DNA of 53,067 bases from Vibrio rumoiensis 1S-45 (GCF_000286955.2 NZ_AJYK02000048.1:1-53067); one strand, 5' to 3'; positions 30,113-41,039 are shown, counted from the stretch's first letter. Notes: generated from the letters alone by a model not told the origin. Numbers and translations are program-made.

Positions 30113-31585
30113 GTGTCTGAATTTCACTCTGAAATAAGCCAGCTTTCACCTCAGCCTGTTTGGCAATTTTTCGATAAAATCTGCTCGTTCCCTCATCCTT
30201 CAAAACATGAAGAAGCCCTTGCTCAATACATCGTTGATTGGGCTAAATCGCAAAATCTTCCTGTAAAACGTGATGAAATCGGCAATGTTTTTATTACAAA
30301 GCCCGCAACTGCCGGTATGGAAAATAAAAAGAAAGTGGTGCTACAAGCTCACATTGATATGGTGCCTCAAAAGAATGAAGATACCGATCATGATTTTGCT
30401 AAAGATCCAATTCAACCCTATATTGATGGCGAATGGGTAACGGCGAAAGGCACAACACTCGGTGCTGACAATGGTATGGGGATGGCATCATGCCTAGCAG
30501 TATTAGCGTCGACAGATATTAAACATGGTCCCTTAGAAGTCTTACTAACCATCGATGAAGAAGCCGGAATGACTGGTGCTTTTGAGCTGAAAGAAGGTTG
30601 GCTTGAAGCCGATATTCTACTCAATACCGATTCTGAGCAGGAAGGTGAAATCTACATGGGTTGTGCCGGTGGCGTAAATGCATCTATCATTTTTGATATC
30701 GAGCGTGAAACCATTCCAGCAAGCCATACTATCCAAAAACTATCAGTAAAAGGATTGAAAGGCGGTCACTCTGGATGTGATATCCATACTGGTCGCGGCA
30801 ATGCCAATAAGTTTTTAGCTCGATTCCTAGCCAATCATGCAAAATCATTAGGCTTACGCGTGATTGAATTTCAAGGTGGTAGTCTACGTAATGCTATCCC
30901 TCGTGAAGCATCCGTTATCTTAGCGGTGCCTTCAGAGCAACGTCAACAACTTGAGGCTGCATATCAAGAATACACCGCCCTTGTTCAACAAGAGCTAGGT
31001 AAAATTGAAACCGGATTAACCAGTTTAATTGCTGATGGTACAAGCCCGTTTTCAGCATTAACACTTTCCATTCAACAACGTTTCATTGCCGCACTTAACG
31101 CTTGTCCTAATGGCGTTATTCGTATGGATGACAATATTGAAGGGGTGGTAGAAACCTCACTCAATGTTGGCGTTATCACCACTGAAGAAAATAAAATCAC
31201 TATTTTATGTTTAGTGCGTTCATTGATCGACTCTGGCAGAGAAATGGTGGAAGGTACACTAGTATCATTGGCTGATCTAGCTGGCGCACAAGTAGAATTT
31301 GATGGTGCATATCCGGGCTGGAAACCTGATCCAGACTCTGAAATCATGCATATTTTCCGTGATGTTTATGAAGGCATCTACGGCCAAAAACCAAACATTA
31401 TGGTTATCCATGCTGGTTTAGAGTGTGGCTTATTCAAAAAACCTTATCCGAACATGGATATGATATCGTTCGGCCCGACCATTAAATTCCCGCATTCTCC
31501 TGATGAGAAAGTGTTGATTGAAAGTGTTGGTCTGTATTGGGAACAAATGATCGCGATTTTGGAAAATATTCCAGAAAAAGTGTAA
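30113..31585 (+). CDS. pepD: Aminoacyl-histidine dipeptidase (peptidase D)
   Basis: PepD is a broad-specificity, zinc-dependent cytosolic dipeptidase (carnosinase-type, M20 family). The 490-residue protein has the metal-site segments AHIDMVPQ (about 84-91), LGADNGMG and IDEEAGMTGA. The start is GTG with AGGAG upstream. In E. coli pepD and gpt are neighbours; here the purine permease lies between them. Confidence 0.96.
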   Translation: MSEFHSEISQLSPQPVWQFFDKICSFPHPSKHEEALAQYIVDWAKSQNLPVKRDEIGNVFITKPATAGMENKKKVVLQAHIDMVPQKNEDTDHDFAKDPIQPYIDGEWVTAKGTTLGADNGMGMASCLAVLASTDIKHGPLEVLLTIDEEAGMTGAFELKEGWLEADILLNTDSEQEGEIYMGCAGGVNASIIFDIERETIPASHTIQKLSVKGLKGGHSGCDIHTGRGNANKFLARFLANHAKSLGLRVIEFQGGSLRNAIPREASVILAVPSEQRQQLEAAYQEYTALVQQELGKIETGLTSLIADGTSPFSALTLSIQQRFIAALNACPNGVIRMDDNIEGVVETSLNVGVITTEENKITILCLVRSLIDSGREMVEGTLVSLADLAGAQVEFDGAYPGWKPDPDSEIMHIFRDVYEGIYGQKPNIMVIHAGLECGLFKKPYPNMDMISFGPTIKFPHSPDEKVLIESVGLYWEQMIAILENIPEKV

Positions 31586-31600
31586 ATTCCAAAGTAACTG

Positions 31601-31653
31601 GTTCCTAGATTAAGTGTGCAACATTAAATTAATGTATCGCTTCATCTAGGGAC
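31601..31653. repeat. Hairpin between convergent pepD and dinB
   Basis: GTTCCTAGAT (31601-31610) pairs with ATCTAGGGAC (31644-31653) with one wobble, and an inner ACATT/AATGT stem lies at 31621-31635. No T run follows on the plus strand, so termination is uncertain. A similar CTAGGAA/TTCCTAG palindrome occurs at 49844-49876. Confidence 0.5.
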
Positions 31654-31675
31654 TAGGCACTGCTCACCTCATTTT

Positions 31676-32734
31676 TCATATCAAACTCAATTGCCTATCG
31701 AGCTCCAAAGGCTTTAACATCACATTCAATCCAAGCAATCGTATCTCCCGCCCTTGTTGTCGAGTGAGTACTTCCTGCAACATCGATTTAAACTCGGCTA
31801 AATTAAAGTGCTGACAGCTATGTTCAATCGTGGTTTGTTGAAAGTCAGAAAATTTAACTTTGATACCTTGTTTCACGATGGATTTCGTTGGCGATGCTTT
31901 TAATAAACGCTTATCTAATTCAGGGAATAAGAAGGTTTCAATTACCCGCCAACATTGCTCAAAGCTTGATATATTTTCACTGAATGTCCGCTCAACCCCC
32001 ACAGACTTTCGATTTCTTTCTACAACGATGCCACGTTCATCAATACCATGACTCTTCTTCCAAAGCGATTCTCCCATACGACCAAATTGCCTTAATAAAT
32101 CAGAATAATGATATTTCTGAACATCCAAGCACGTATATAAGCCTGCTTGATGTAAACGTTCAATACTGACCTTTCCAACTCCTGGGATCTTTTCTAATGG
32201 TAACTGATCAATTACAGTCTGAACTTGATCTGGAGTAATCACAGCTAGGCCATTAGGTTTATTAAAGTCTGAGGCAATTTTAGCTAAAAATTTTAACGGC
32301 GCCACTCCGGCAGATGCGGTTAAATTCAGTTCACGCTCAATGTCTTGACGGATAGCTTGTGCTATTAAGGTGGCGGATCCATGGTGCATTGTGCTTTCTG
32401 TTACATCTAAATACGCTTCATCCAGCGAAAGCGGCTCAATAATCGCAGTATAACGTGAAAAGATTTCGCGGATTTGTTTTGATACTGATTTATATACATC
32501 CATTCTTCCGGGTACGAGTACCAAACTAGGACAAAGTTGAAATGCTTTTGTGGTCGGTAAAGCGGAACGCACACCAAACTCACGCGCTCGATAGTTGCAC
32601 GTACTGATCACGCCACGTTGCTTTTCACTTCCCCCGACCGCCAAAGCTACATCTTTGTATTCGGGAAAATCTCGCATTTCTACCGCGGCAAAAAAGCAAT
32701 CCATATCCACATGGATAATTTTTCGTTCACTCAT
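31676..32734 (-). CDS. dinB: DNA polymerase IV (DinB, Y-family)
   Basis: Pol IV performs error-prone translesion synthesis. The 352-residue protein has the catalytic carboxylates in DMDCFFAAVE (about 6-15) and SLDEAYLDVT (about 102-111), followed by the helix-hairpin-helix thumb and the little-finger domain. The C-terminus (...ELDRQLSLI) resembles a beta-clamp-binding tail. A perfect LexA core lies immediately upstream. Confidence 0.97.
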   Translation of the reverse strand: MSERKIIHVDMDCFFAAVEMRDFPEYKDVALAVGGSEKQRGVISTCNYRAREFGVRSALPTTKAFQLCPSLVLVPGRMDVYKSVSKQIREIFSRYTAIIEPLSLDEAYLDVTESTMHHGSATLIAQAIRQDIERELNLTASAGVAPLKFLAKIASDFNKPNGLAVITPDQVQTVIDQLPLEKIPGVGKVSIERLHQAGLYTCLDVQKYHYSDLLRQFGRMGESLWKKSHGIDERGIVVERNRKSVGVERTFSENISSFEQCWRVIETFLFPELDKRLLKASPTKSIVKQGIKVKFSDFQQTTIEHSCQHFNLAEFKSMLQEVLTRQQGREIRLLGLNVMLKPLELDRQLSLI

Positions 32735-32741
32735 TACAAAA

Positions 32742-32761
32742 TACTGTATATAAACACAGTC
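32742..32761 (-). promoter_or_regulatory. LexA (SOS) box of dinB
   Basis: CTGT-N8-ACAG is perfect at 32744-32759, in a TACTGTATATAAACACAGT context. It sits 10 bases upstream of the dinB start codon, so dinB should be derepressed by DNA damage. Confidence 0.92.
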
Positions 32762-32796
32762 ACAATGATAGCTTAATTTTTCCTTTCCGCAATAAA

Positions 32797-32824
32797 AAAC
32801 GCACAGAATAAATCCTGTGCGTTT
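32797..32824 (-). terminator. Terminator of apbE-nqrM
   Basis: AAACGCACAG (32797-32806) pairs with CTGTGCGTTT (32815-32824). On the minus strand the stem ends in a T6 run. It lies between nqrM and dinB. Confidence 0.9.
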
Positions 32825-32867
32825 AGTATGCCTTCATCTTAAAAGCTGCCGTATGCATCGGCTTCAA

Positions 32868-33101
32868 TTACATAATGCGCTTATTATCCCACTCTGCCAG
32901 TTTTTGAGCTCGTAGTGCTTCTCTTGCTTCTCGCTTTTTACGAGCATCACAAGGTTCAGGGCAGTTGCACACTTTATCGACACCAACAGCACCAAGCCCA
33001 CCACAGCTTCCTTTTACCACTTTCTTTTGAAAGATGTAACCAACAGACATTGCAGCGATTACAGCTAAAAAGATTAAAAATGTAATACCATACGTTGCCA
33101 T
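32868..33101 (-). CDS. nqrM: Na+-NQR maturation protein NqrM (DUF539)
   Basis: NqrM is a small membrane protein required for assembly of Na+-NQR, thought to deliver iron for the intramembrane Cys4 centre of NqrD/NqrE. The 77-residue protein has one N-terminal membrane helix (about 4-24) and four cysteines in a GSCGGLG...VCNCPEPCD pattern. I use the second of two adjacent ATG codons for better GAGG spacing. It lies 12-15 bases after apbE. Confidence 0.93.
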   Translation of the reverse strand: MATYGITFLIFLAVIAAMSVGYIFQKKVVKGSCGGLGAVGVDKVCNCPEPCDARKKREAREALRAQKLAEWDNKRIM

Positions 33102-33116
33102 CATGTACCTCGACTG

Positions 33117-34157
33117 TTATTTATCTTTCAAATACGGTTTAAAGGCATCTGAGCTAAATTCTTTAAAGCCATCTTCTGTTTTTACAATGTATAAAACAGG
33201 GATGTTATGTTGATTAGCAATACGAATACCATCTGTTTCACCTAACACCATCAAACCGGTAGATAAGCCATCTGCTGTCATGCACGATGGATTTAACACG
33301 GTAACAGAAACCACTTTATTATTAATCGGTTTACCTGTTTTTGGATTAATGATGTGTGAGTAGCGTACACCATTTTCTTCAAAGTAATTGCGATAATCAC
33401 CAGAAGTGGCTATGGCCATATCACCTGGTTCAATAATATTCTCAACTGAACGTTGATTCGCAACGGGTTTTTCAACGGCTATTCGCCAAGCTACACCATC
33501 TCGATTCTTACCTTTGACACGAATTTCACCACCCACTTCGACCATATAATTGGTAATGCCAATCGACTCCAAGTAATCAGCAATTTCATCGGTGCCTCGG
33601 CCTTTTGCAATACTAGAGAGATCAACATACAACTCTGGAATATCTTTAACTAACGCATTGCCGGTCTCACTTAAATGTTCGATACCCGTAATCGAACGGC
33701 GAGCCTGAAGCTTTTCATCACTAGGTACCACATCTGGGCGATCTTCTGGACCAAAACCCCATAAATTCACAATAGGGCCAACAGTGACGTCCATGGCACC
33801 TTCCGTTAACTTATTAATACGCAATGCTTCTCGTACTACGGTTGCCGTATCTTCTGAAACCGTGAAAGGTTCATTAGAACTGTGCTGATTAAAGCGGCTT
33901 AGCTCAGAATCTGGTCGATAAGTCGACATCTCATCATTCACTTTCTCTAACACTTTATCGATATTTTTTTGGACATCTTCAACGTCAGGTTGTCCTTCAG
34001 CAACAATATACTTCACATTATAACCGGTACCCATTGTCGGGCCAGATAAATGAACTTGTTCAGGCGGCTTTGAACAGCCAGCTAACACCAGCAATGACAA
34101 AACCACAAAAAGCGAAATTTTCATTCGCTTAGCAAGATGAATAGCACCTAATTTCAC
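33117..34157 (-). CDS. apbE: FAD:protein FMN transferase ApbE (lipoprotein)
   Basis: ApbE covalently attaches FMN to threonines of NqrB and NqrC on the periplasmic side. The 346-residue protein has a leader ending in LLVLAGC with lipidated C28. Catalytic-domain landmarks include GPTMGTGYNVKY, the VDLSSIAKGRGTD segment and YSHIINPKTGKP. The GTG start has AAGGAGT upstream. Its position between nqrF and nqrM fixes its role as the Na+-NQR flavinyltransferase. Confidence 0.95.
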   Translation of the reverse strand: MKLGAIHLAKRMKISLFVVLSLLVLAGCSKPPEQVHLSGPTMGTGYNVKYIVAEGQPDVEDVQKNIDKVLEKVNDEMSTYRPDSELSRFNQHSSNEPFTVSEDTATVVREALRINKLTEGAMDVTVGPIVNLWGFGPEDRPDVVPSDEKLQARRSITGIEHLSETGNALVKDIPELYVDLSSIAKGRGTDEIADYLESIGITNYMVEVGGEIRVKGKNRDGVAWRIAVEKPVANQRSVENIIEPGDMAIATSGDYRNYFEENGVRYSHIINPKTGKPINNKVVSVTVLNPSCMTADGLSTGLMVLGETDGIRIANQHNIPVLYIVKTEDGFKEFSSDAFKPYLKDK

Positions 34158-34246
34158 TTGCTGACTCCTTAAACATAAATAAAAAATAATTAGTAATAAA
34201 TGAGGCTATTTTTACATCAATTTCATTACTAATGACTTTAAAAAAG

Positions 34247-34273
34247 AATGGCTGACTTAAAAAGTCAGCCATT
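34247..34273 (-). terminator. Terminator of the nqrABCDEF operon
   Basis: AATGGCTGACT (34247-34257) and its complement (34263-34273) form an 11-bp stem. On the minus strand it is followed by CTTTTTT, just after nqrF and before apbE. Confidence 0.88.
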
Positions 34274-34292
34274 ATAATCAAAAGCTTAGCAG

Positions 34293-35519
34293 TTAGCCGC
34301 CGAAGTCATCCAATAGAATGTTTTCGTCTTCCACACCTAGATCTTTTAACAAGCCAATAACGGCTGCGTTCATCATTGGTGGACCACACATGTAGTATTC
34401 ACAGTCTTCAGGAGCTTCATGATTTTTCAAGTAGCTTTCATAAAGAACGTTATGAATAAAGCCTGTTTTCCCTTCCCAGTTATCTTCAGGAAGCGGATCA
34501 GACAGTGCGCAATGCCATTCAAAGTTATCATTCTCTGCTGCCAGACCATCAAAGTCTTCAACATAGAACATTTCACGTTTAGAACGTGCACCGTACCAGA
34601 AGCTCATCTTACGCTTAGAATTCAAACGCTTAAGTTGATCGAAAATATGTGAACGCATTGGAGCCATACCAGCACCACCGCCCACAAAGACCATTTCTGC
34701 GTCAGTATCTTTTGCGAAAAACTCACCGAATGGACCTGAAATCGTACACTTGTCACCCGCTTTAAGAGACCAAATGTAAGAAGACATAATACCCGGTGGA
34801 ACGTCAGGATTATTAGGCGGCGGCGTAGCGATACGCACGTTTAGCATAATAATACCTTCTTCTTCAGGGTAGTTCGCCATTGAGTATGCACGAATCGTTT
34901 CTTCTTCCACTTTCGACTCGTAACGGAACAAGTTGAACTTATTCCAGTCTTCACGATATTCCTCAGGAATATCAAAGTCTGAGTATTTAATATGGTGAGC
35001 TGGTGCTTCAATTTGAATATAACCACCTGCACGGAAAGGTACAGATTCACCATCTGGGATCGCAATCTTAAATTCTTTGATGAAGGTTGCTTCATTATTG
35101 TTTGAAATAACTTCACATTCCCACTTTTTCACACCAAAGATTTCTTCAGGCAATTCGATATCCATGTCGGTTTTCACGTTAACTTGACAAGCTAAACGTT
35201 CACCTTCACGAGCTTCACCTTTAGAGATGTGATCCAATTCTGTTGGCAATATATCACCGCCACCAGATTTAATTTTCACACGACACTGGCCACAAGAACC
35301 ACCACCACCACAAGCAGAAGACACGAAAATGCCCGAGCTTGATAGTGCACCAAGCAGCTTGCTACCTGCGCTTGTAATAATGGCTTTCTCAGGATCGCCA
35401 TTCACAGAAATCGTAATATCACCCTCTGGAACCAGCTTAGATTTAGCAAATAAAATCACTAAAACTAAAGCAAGAACGATCAGAGTAAACATCACGACGC
35501 CAAGAAGAATAATGTCCAT
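34293..35519 (-). CDS. nqrF: Na+-translocating NADH:quinone reductase subunit F
   Basis: NqrF takes electrons from NADH into the complex. The 408-residue protein has an N-terminal membrane helix (about 3-25), a [2Fe-2S] domain with C70, C76, C79 and C111, and a C-terminal FAD/NADH ferredoxin-reductase domain (RAYSMANYP for [16 protein letters not shown] for NADH). The cysteine numbering equals that known for V. cholerae. It is the last gene of the operon proper. Confidence 0.98.
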   Translation of the reverse strand: MDIILLGVVMFTLIVLALVLVILFAKSKLVPEGDITISVNGDPEKAIITSAGSKLLGALSSSGIFVSSACGGGGSCGQCRVKIKSGGGDILPTELDHISKGEAREGERLACQVNVKTDMDIELPEEIFGVKKWECEVISNNNEATFIKEFKIAIPDGESVPFRAGGYIQIEAPAHHIKYSDFDIPEEYREDWNKFNLFRYESKVEEETIRAYSMANYPEEEGIIMLNVRIATPPPNNPDVPPGIMSSYIWSLKAGDKCTISGPFGEFFAKDTDAEMVFVGGGAGMAPMRSHIFDQLKRLNSKRKMSFWYGARSKREMFYVEDFDGLAAENDNFEWHCALSDPLPEDNWEGKTGFIHNVLYESYLKNHEAPEDCEYYMCGPPMMNAAVIGLLKDLGVEDENILLDDFGG

Positions 35520-35549
35520 TGACTATTCCTTATTTATTGGGCGTTTACC

Positions 35550-36146
35550 CTACAGTTGAATACCAGAGAAAGACATAAAGCCTAACGCCATTAAACCAGC
35601 AGTTATGAAAGTGATACCAAGACCACGAAGTCCCGGAGGCACATCAGAATATTTCATCTTTTCACGAATACCTGCAAGAGCAACAATGGCTAACATCCAA
35701 CCAACACCTGAACCGAAGCCATATACGATTGATTCTGTGAAGTTATAGTCACGCTGGACCATGAACGACACACCACCAAAGATGGCACAGTTAACCGTAA
35801 TTAACGGAAGGAAGATACCTAATGCGTTGTACAACGGTGGGAAAAAGCGGTCTAACACCATTTCCAAAATTTGTACTAATGCTGCAATTACACCGATAAA
35901 GGTGATGAAGTTAAGGAAACTTAAATCCACACCTTCAACTAATGCACCATCTTTCAATACATGGGTATAAACCAAATTGTTAATTGGCACAGACAGTGTC
36001 AATACCACAACGACTGCAACGCCAAGACCGATTGAGGTTTTAACTTTCTTCGATACTGCCAAAAACGTACACATGCCCAAGAAGAAAGACAGTGCCATGT
36101 TCTCAATAAAAATCGAACGAACTAGTAAGCTAATATAATGTTCCAC
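35550..36146 (-). CDS. nqrE: Na+-NQR subunit E
   Basis: NqrE is an integral membrane subunit of 198 residues with six expected helices. With NqrD it forms a pseudo-symmetric pair holding an intramembrane iron centre; candidate cysteines are in FLGMCTFL (about 22-29) and [11 protein letters not shown]. It starts six bases after the nqrD stop. Confidence 0.97.
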   Translation of the reverse strand: MEHYISLLVRSIFIENMALSFFLGMCTFLAVSKKVKTSIGLGVAVVVVLTLSVPINNLVYTHVLKDGALVEGVDLSFLNFITFIGVIAALVQILEMVLDRFFPPLYNALGIFLPLITVNCAIFGGVSFMVQRDYNFTESIVYGFGSGVGWMLAIVALAGIREKMKYSDVPPGLRGLGITFITAGLMALGFMSFSGIQL

Positions 36147-36151
36147 GTCTA

Positions 36152-36784
36152 TTACTCCTTCGCTTCTACTTGTTCAGGTTTGAATGTACGGATAACCCAA
36201 ATTAAGAAACCAATCAGGAAGAATGCAGACGGTGCTAACAGCATTAAGCCGTTTGGTTGATACCAACCGCCTTCAGAAATAAGTGGTAGCACTTGCATAC
36301 CAAATAATCTTCCTGAACCAAGTAATTCACGGAAAAAACCAACTACGATAAGTACAAAGCCATAACCAAGGCCGTTTACAATACCATCGATAAACGATGG
36401 AATTGGCGGTGACTTCATCGCAAAGGCTTCTGCACGTCCCATTACGATACAGTTGGTAATAATCAAACCAACGAAAACAGATAACTGTTTTGAAATATCG
36501 TAAAAGTAAGCACGTAGAACCTGGTCTACGACAATTACTAGTGAGGCAATAATTGCCATTTGTACAATAATACGAACACTGCTAGGAATGTTATTACGCA
36601 TTAAAGATACAAAGAAGTTAGAAAATGCGGTAACAAACATTACAGCCAGCGTCATTACGAACGCGGTTTCTAACTTAGTGGTTACTGCCAGTGCAGAACA
36701 TACGCCCAACACTTGTAGCGCGATTGGGTTATTGTCAACAATCGGAGCAATAACCGTTTTCTTAAACTCTTTTACGCTAGCCAT
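36152..36784 (-). CDS. nqrD: Na+-NQR subunit D
   Basis: NqrD is a 210-residue membrane subunit homologous to NqrE and RnfE/RsxE. Conserved landmarks are [13 protein letters not shown] (about 24-36) and [17 protein letters not shown], which supply its cysteines for the iron centre. Its start overlaps the nqrC stop by one base. Confidence 0.97.
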   Translation of the reverse strand: MASVKEFKKTVIAPIVDNNPIALQVLGVCSALAVTTKLETAFVMTLAVMFVTAFSNFFVSLMRNNIPSSVRIIVQMAIIASLVIVVDQVLRAYFYDISKQLSVFVGLIITNCIVMGRAEAFAMKSPPIPSFIDGIVNGLGYGFVLIVVGFFRELLGSGRLFGMQVLPLISEGGWYQPNGLMLLAPSAFFLIGFLIWVIRTFKPEQVEAKE

Positions 36785-37557
36785 TAGTTAAGTTCTCCTG
36801 CACGTACTTTCGCAAGGAATGGTCCATAACCCATGTCGCCTAACCAGAAATCAAATTGGTGTTGTACACCATTACTAGTTAGTGTTGCGCCTGAAAGACC
36901 ATCAACGCCATGCTCTGAACCTTCTGGTGCTCCACCTTTCACGACTTTAATAGCAGGCTTGTTATTCTCATCGTATAACTTTTTACCTACAAATTGAGCT
37001 TTCCATTTAGGGTTCTCAACTTCACCACCAAGTCCTGGGGTTTCACCTTGTTCGTAGTAAGTAATACCATTCACTGTATTACCGTCAGTTTGCACAGCAA
37101 CAAATGCATACATCATTGACCATAAACCGCTACCGTTAATTGGAAGAATGACTTCCTTAACTTTTTCGCCATCTTTTACTAGGTAAACAAGACCTTGGTT
37201 TGGACGACGTAAAATCTTAGCGATGTCTTGCTCTGATGTTAGCTTGATTGATTGTGCTGGATCTTTTGCTGCAGCGCGCATGTCATATTTACTTGCGTCA
37301 CCCTCAACCAATTCACCAGTAGAAAAATCCACTAAACGAGGTTCAATGTTATCTTTGTAGATAGTTTGAATCTCTTGAGGGCTTTTCGCATCAAAACCTG
37401 CCACTGCAACAATGTTACTTTGAACATCCAGTTTAGCATTGGCGACTTGTTTTGGTTTAAAAACGACTGCTGCTGTTGATACTACGATTGAACACACTAG
37501 GCTCAACGCAACAACAATGATCAGCGTTCTTTTAATGCTATCGTTACTATTTGCCAT
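36784..37557 (-). CDS. nqrC: Na+-NQR subunit C (FMN-bearing)
   Basis: NqrC has one N-terminal membrane helix and a periplasmic domain carrying covalent FMN. I start at ATG 37557 (MANSNDS..., 257 residues); a frame extending to 37596 lies inside nqrB. The flavinylation motif SGATLT then places the acceptor threonine at T225, the position known in V. cholerae. The first 11 bases overlap the end of nqrB. Confidence 0.97.
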   Translation of the reverse strand: MANSNDSIKRTLIIVVALSLVCSIVVSTAAVVFKPKQVANAKLDVQSNIVAVAGFDAKSPQEIQTIYKDNIEPRLVDFSTGELVEGDASKYDMRAAAKDPAQSIKLTSEQDIAKILRRPNQGLVYLVKDGEKVKEVILPINGSGLWSMMYAFVAVQTDGNTVNGITYYEQGETPGLGGEVENPKWKAQFVGKKLYDENNKPAIKVVKGGAPEGSEHGVDGLSGATLTSNGVQHQFDFWLGDMGYGPFLAKVRAGELN

Positions 37558-38791
37558 AGCGTGCTTGTCTCCTCTTGACGTTTTTCTCAACGACAAAATA
37601 ATCGAACAACGGAGCGAAGAGGTTAGCGAATAGAATCGCTAGCATCATGCCTTCAGGGTAAGCGGGGTTAACCACACGAATAAGTACACACATCACACCA
37701 ATTAACGCACCGTAAACCCATTTACCTTTATTAGTAAATGATGCTGAAACAGGGTCAGTCGCCATGAAGATCATACCAAACGCAAAACCACCTAAGACAA
37801 GGTGCCAATACCAAGGCATTGCAAACATTGGATTAGTATCAGAACCAATCAGGTTGAATATCGTCGATACTGCAGCCATACCTAGCATTACACCGACAAT
37901 GATGCGCCAAGATGCAATTCGCATGTAGACGATCATTAATCCGCCAAGGATTAAAGCTAAAGTAGAAACTTCACCCATAGAACCAGGCAGGTTACCAATG
38001 AAAGCATCCATCCATGAGATAGATTGACCAGTAACGGTATTCACTAAAGCGCCGTGACCACCTTGAGCCCATTGACTCAACGCTGTTGCACCAGAGAAAC
38101 CATCTGCTGCAGTCCAAACTGCGTCACCTGAAATCTGAGCAGGATATGCAAAGAATAGGAATGCACGACCCGCTAATGCAGGGTTTAGGAAGTTACGCCC
38201 TGTTCCGCCAAAGATTTCTTTCGCGACAACCACACCAAACGTAATACCTAATGCAGCCTGCCATAATGGCAAAGTAGGTGGAACGATTAACGCAAACAAA
38301 ATAGAAGTAACAAAGAAACCTTCATTCACTTCATGCTTACGAACCATACAGAACAACACTTCCCAGAAACCACCGACAATGAAAACGGTCGCATAGATAG
38401 GTAGGAAATAAGTCGCACCAAGCAGCATCATACTGCCCCAGCCGGCTCCGGCTCCGAGTGTACCGCCCAACATTTCGGTAAACCAGTAATGCCAATCACC
38501 TGAGATAATTGATGCAAGCTGATCACCAGAATAAAGATGGTTCAAAGCAACAATAGCTTGGTGACCAGTATTATACATACCCCAAAAAACAGCTGGGAAT
38601 ACGGCTAGCCATACCATGATCATGATACGCTTTAAATCGACGCTATCACGAACATGAGAAGTGCGTTTTGTAACCATACCAGGAGTGTAGAAAAGTGTTG
38701 CAGCTGCTTCATATAAAGCAAACCAACGCTCATGCTTCCCGCCAGGTTCAAAATGCGGTTCAATATCTTCTATAAATTTCTTAAGGCCCAT
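37547..38791 (-). CDS. nqrB: Na+-NQR subunit B (FMN-bearing, sodium channel)
   Basis: NqrB is the main membrane subunit, carrying riboflavin, covalent FMN and part of the Na+ path. The 414-residue protein has about ten membrane segments and the flavinylation motif SGAT, with T236 as the FMN acceptor, identical in position to V. cholerae. It follows nqrA by three bases. Confidence 0.98.
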   Translation of the reverse strand: MGLKKFIEDIEPHFEPGGKHERWFALYEAAATLFYTPGMVTKRTSHVRDSVDLKRIMIMVWLAVFPAVFWGMYNTGHQAIVALNHLYSGDQLASIISGDWHYWFTEMLGGTLGAGAGWGSMMLLGATYFLPIYATVFIVGGFWEVLFCMVRKHEVNEGFFVTSILFALIVPPTLPLWQAALGITFGVVVAKEIFGGTGRNFLNPALAGRAFLFFAYPAQISGDAVWTAADGFSGATALSQWAQGGHGALVNTVTGQSISWMDAFIGNLPGSMGEVSTLALILGGLMIVYMRIASWRIIVGVMLGMAAVSTIFNLIGSDTNPMFAMPWYWHLVLGGFAFGMIFMATDPVSASFTNKGKWVYGALIGVMCVLIRVVNPAYPEGMMLAILFANLFAPLFDYFVVEKNVKRRQARYGK

Positions 38792-38794
38792 GAA

Positions 38795-40135
38795 TTACCC
38801 TTCCTTCTCGATCTTGTCTAGGCAATCGCGAAGTAAATCGCCATATTCATACTTACCAGGACATACAAAGGTACATAATGCCAAGTCTTCTTCAGCTAGC
38901 TCTAATACGCCTAAACGTTGAGCACTATCTGAATCCCCTGCACACAAATCACGAAGCAATAATGTAGGCTCAATATCTAAAGGCATTACACGTTCGTAAT
39001 TACCAATTGGAACCATTGCACGATCACTACCATTCGTTGTTGTCGTCATATTAAATACGCGACTTGGGAATAAATGACTTAAGAAAGAACGAGTAATTGA
39101 AAATTTGTGAGAACCAGGCATCGCCCAGCCAAACAATTCTTTTTCACGACCTTCATGCAGAGCAGAAACTTGTACGTGATAACGACCAAGGTAAGCATGT
39201 GGACCTGAAGCATAAGTACCGGTTAAAACTGAACCAGAAATAACACGCACTTCACCAGGTAATACCTCACCTTCCGTTAGCTCTTCTAAGTTAGCACCAA
39301 CACAAGTACGAACCAGACGCGGCTCTTTTACTGCTGGGCCTGCCAGAGAAACCACACGGTCTGTGTAAATTTCACCCGTTAAGAACAACTTACCGTATGC
39401 AATCACATCTTGATAGTTAAGATGCCACGCGACGTTTTCTAAGTTCACTGGATACAAATGATGCATATGTGTACCAGGCAAACCTGCTGGGTGCACACCG
39501 GCAAATACATGTTCTTCAACATTAGATTGAGAAGAAACAGGTAATGTTCCAGAAGCCTTACAAACGTAAACTTTACCATTGGTTAATACGGATAAAACAT
39601 CCAAACCAGCAGTAAACGCTTCAGGTTCTTGATTAATAATCACCGAAGGATCTGCAGCAAGAGGATTCGTATCCATCGCTGTTACAAAGATCGCTTGAGT
39701 GGTCGATTCTATTGCTGGTACCTTGCTAAACGGACGAGTTCGCATTGCAGTCCACAAACCGGATTCAACAAGCTGAGTTTTCACCGCTTCGCGGTCAAGT
39801 TTTGCTAGTTGGTCGGCAGTGTAGCTTTCGAAAGTCACTTGGTCATTGCCTGACACTTCAATCACAACGGATTGAAGAACACGCTTAGCACCACGATTCA
39901 CTTCAAGAACTTTACCGCTTGCTGGAGAAGTGTACTTCACGCCAGGGTTCTTTTTATCTACAAAAAGAACTTGACCTTTTTTCACTTCATCATCAACGCG
40001 AGCGTGCATCGTTGGACGCATACCCACGTACTCTTCGCCAAGCAAGGCGACTGTTTTGACGGGCTGACCGTCATTAATCACCTGAGCAGGAACTCCAGCA
40101 ATAGGAAGATCCAAGCCCTTTTTTATTGTAATCAT
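38795..40135 (-). CDS. nqrA: Na+-NQR subunit A
   Basis: NqrA is the peripheral cytoplasmic subunit implicated in quinone binding. From ATG 40135 ([11 protein letters not shown]...) it is 446 residues, the usual length; four more in-frame codons upstream are not expected to be translated. Landmarks are [13 protein letters not shown] and [14 protein letters not shown]. It is the first gene of the operon, with a leader of about 155 bases if the promoter below is right. Confidence 0.97.
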   Translation of the reverse strand: MITIKKGLDLPIAGVPAQVINDGQPVKTVALLGEEYVGMRPTMHARVDDEVKKGQVLFVDKKNPGVKYTSPASGKVLEVNRGAKRVLQSVVIEVSGNDQVTFESYTADQLAKLDREAVKTQLVESGLWTAMRTRPFSKVPAIESTTQAIFVTAMDTNPLAADPSVIINQEPEAFTAGLDVLSVLTNGKVYVCKASGTLPVSSQSNVEEHVFAGVHPAGLPGTHMHHLYPVNLENVAWHLNYQDVIAYGKLFLTGEIYTDRVVSLAGPAVKEPRLVRTCVGANLEELTEGEVLPGEVRVISGSVLTGTYASGPHAYLGRYHVQVSALHEGREKELFGWAMPGSHKFSITRSFLSHLFPSRVFNMTTTTNGSDRAMVPIGNYERVMPLDIEPTLLLRDLCAGDSDSAQRLGVLELAEEDLALCTFVCPGKYEYGDLLRDCLDKIEKEG

Positions 40136-40214
40136 ACGCACTTGCACTACTTTATTTTAGGAAATAAGATTCTTTTAATTGAGTAACTTAAAGACACGAC
40201 TTTTTAGTGTTCTG

Positions 40215-40240
40215 CTTTGATTTCATTGAATGAATCAAAG
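40215..40240 (-). other. Hairpin in the nqrA 5' leader
   Basis: CTTTGATTTCATT (40215-40227) pairs with AATGAATCAAAG (40229-40240) with a single bulged base. It begins about 80 bases before the nqrA start. There is no T run, so it is more likely a stability or regulatory element. Confidence 0.4.
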
Positions 40241-40296
40241 TCTCAACGTTCATATAAAAAGGCTTAATGTTATCCATAAGCGCTTCTAGGTGGCAT

Positions 40297-40305
40297 ATTC
40301 TAACA
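40297..40305 (-). promoter_or_regulatory. Candidate extended -10 promoter of the nqr operon
   Basis: Read on the minus strand the site is TGTTAGAAT, a TGn extension plus TAGAAT. The upstream -35 (TGGCAA at 18-base spacing) is poor. The position would give a leader of about 155 bases. Confidence 0.4.
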
Positions 40306-40524
40306 CTTTTTATGAATGGCTTGCCATTATGATCGATGCTAATCCGTCATTTTTTTATCGCTAAGTTAGAGCAATTAAACACAAAAAATTCATATCTTTG
40401 AGGCGCACCACAATTATGAAAAATCACTTACACTGACTTCACGTTGACAAAACTCTCTTTAAATCAAAATAAATGATGGTGTTTAAATTGGAGCGTGTTG
40501 ATAAAGATTTGATTTGGATTCTGG

Positions 40525-40833
40525 TTATTTTCCGCCACCAGCACACTTTGGTGAAACCGGTGCACCGTCACGCATTTCATGCCATTCGGACTCAGTATAA
40601 GTATGAATAGCCAGAGCATGAATGTGATTTTCAAGCTCATCTGCCAACGTTTGATTCACAGAGCGATGCCTTGCTAATAGCTTTTGCCCTTCAAATTGTT
40701 CACTCACCAGCACCACTTTAAAGTGACTCTCTGAACCTGGGGCAACATTATGCATGTAACTTTCATTGGTCACTTGCAAATAAATAGGACTAAAGGTGGC
40801 ATTAAGCTTTCTTTCTAATATTTCTTGAATCAT
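40525..40833 (-). CDS. bolA: Transcriptional regulator / Fe-S trafficking protein BolA
   Basis: BolA is a small KH-like fold protein that pairs with monothiol glutaredoxins and affects morphology and stress genes. The 102-residue protein contains the family core [16 protein letters not shown] (about 36-51) and the [12 protein letters not shown] segment. E. coli has bolA-yajG-ampG; here rlmG and a cyclophilin are interleaved and bolA is divergent. Confidence 0.93.
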   Translation of the reverse strand: MIQEILERKLNATFSPIYLQVTNESYMHNVAPGSESHFKVVLVSEQFEGQKLLARHRSVNQTLADELENHIHALAIHTYTESEWHEMRDGAPVSPKCAGGGK

Positions 40834-41039
40834 GATTTTCCCTTCTATTGTCTACATCACTCCCTTTTTGATCAGGGCGGATATAATTTCCGGTTCAAGT
40901 ACTGCGGATGATTATATACCTAAGTGTAGGGTTACGTAAAAATATGGCATGGAATCAACAGCAACATATCGAGTTTCTACTATCTTGTTCACATACCTTC
41001 TGCCACAATACATCGCTCATGAAACACTAAAGATAGATT

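Larger units (their letters stand above)
40136..40524. other. 389-base gap upstream of nqrA, containing the nqr promoter region
   Basis: No gene is seen here. On the minus strand the gap holds a candidate nqr promoter (40297-40305) and a near-perfect hairpin in the nqrA leader (40215-40240). An isolated TTGACA at 40444-40449 on the plus strand has no convincing -10. No clear terminator for bolA is visible. Confidence 0.6.

Noticed and set aside
31676..32734. dinB as part of an error-prone polymerase cassette or mobile SOS module
   Set aside because: It is a stand-alone chromosomal dinB with its own LexA box; no imuA, dnaE2, umuC or mobile genes adjoin it.
40444..40472. Plus-strand promoter (perfect TTGACA) possibly making an RNA antisense to bolA
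   Set aside because: No acceptable -10 lies at 16-18 bases and no terminator or gene follows on that strand.
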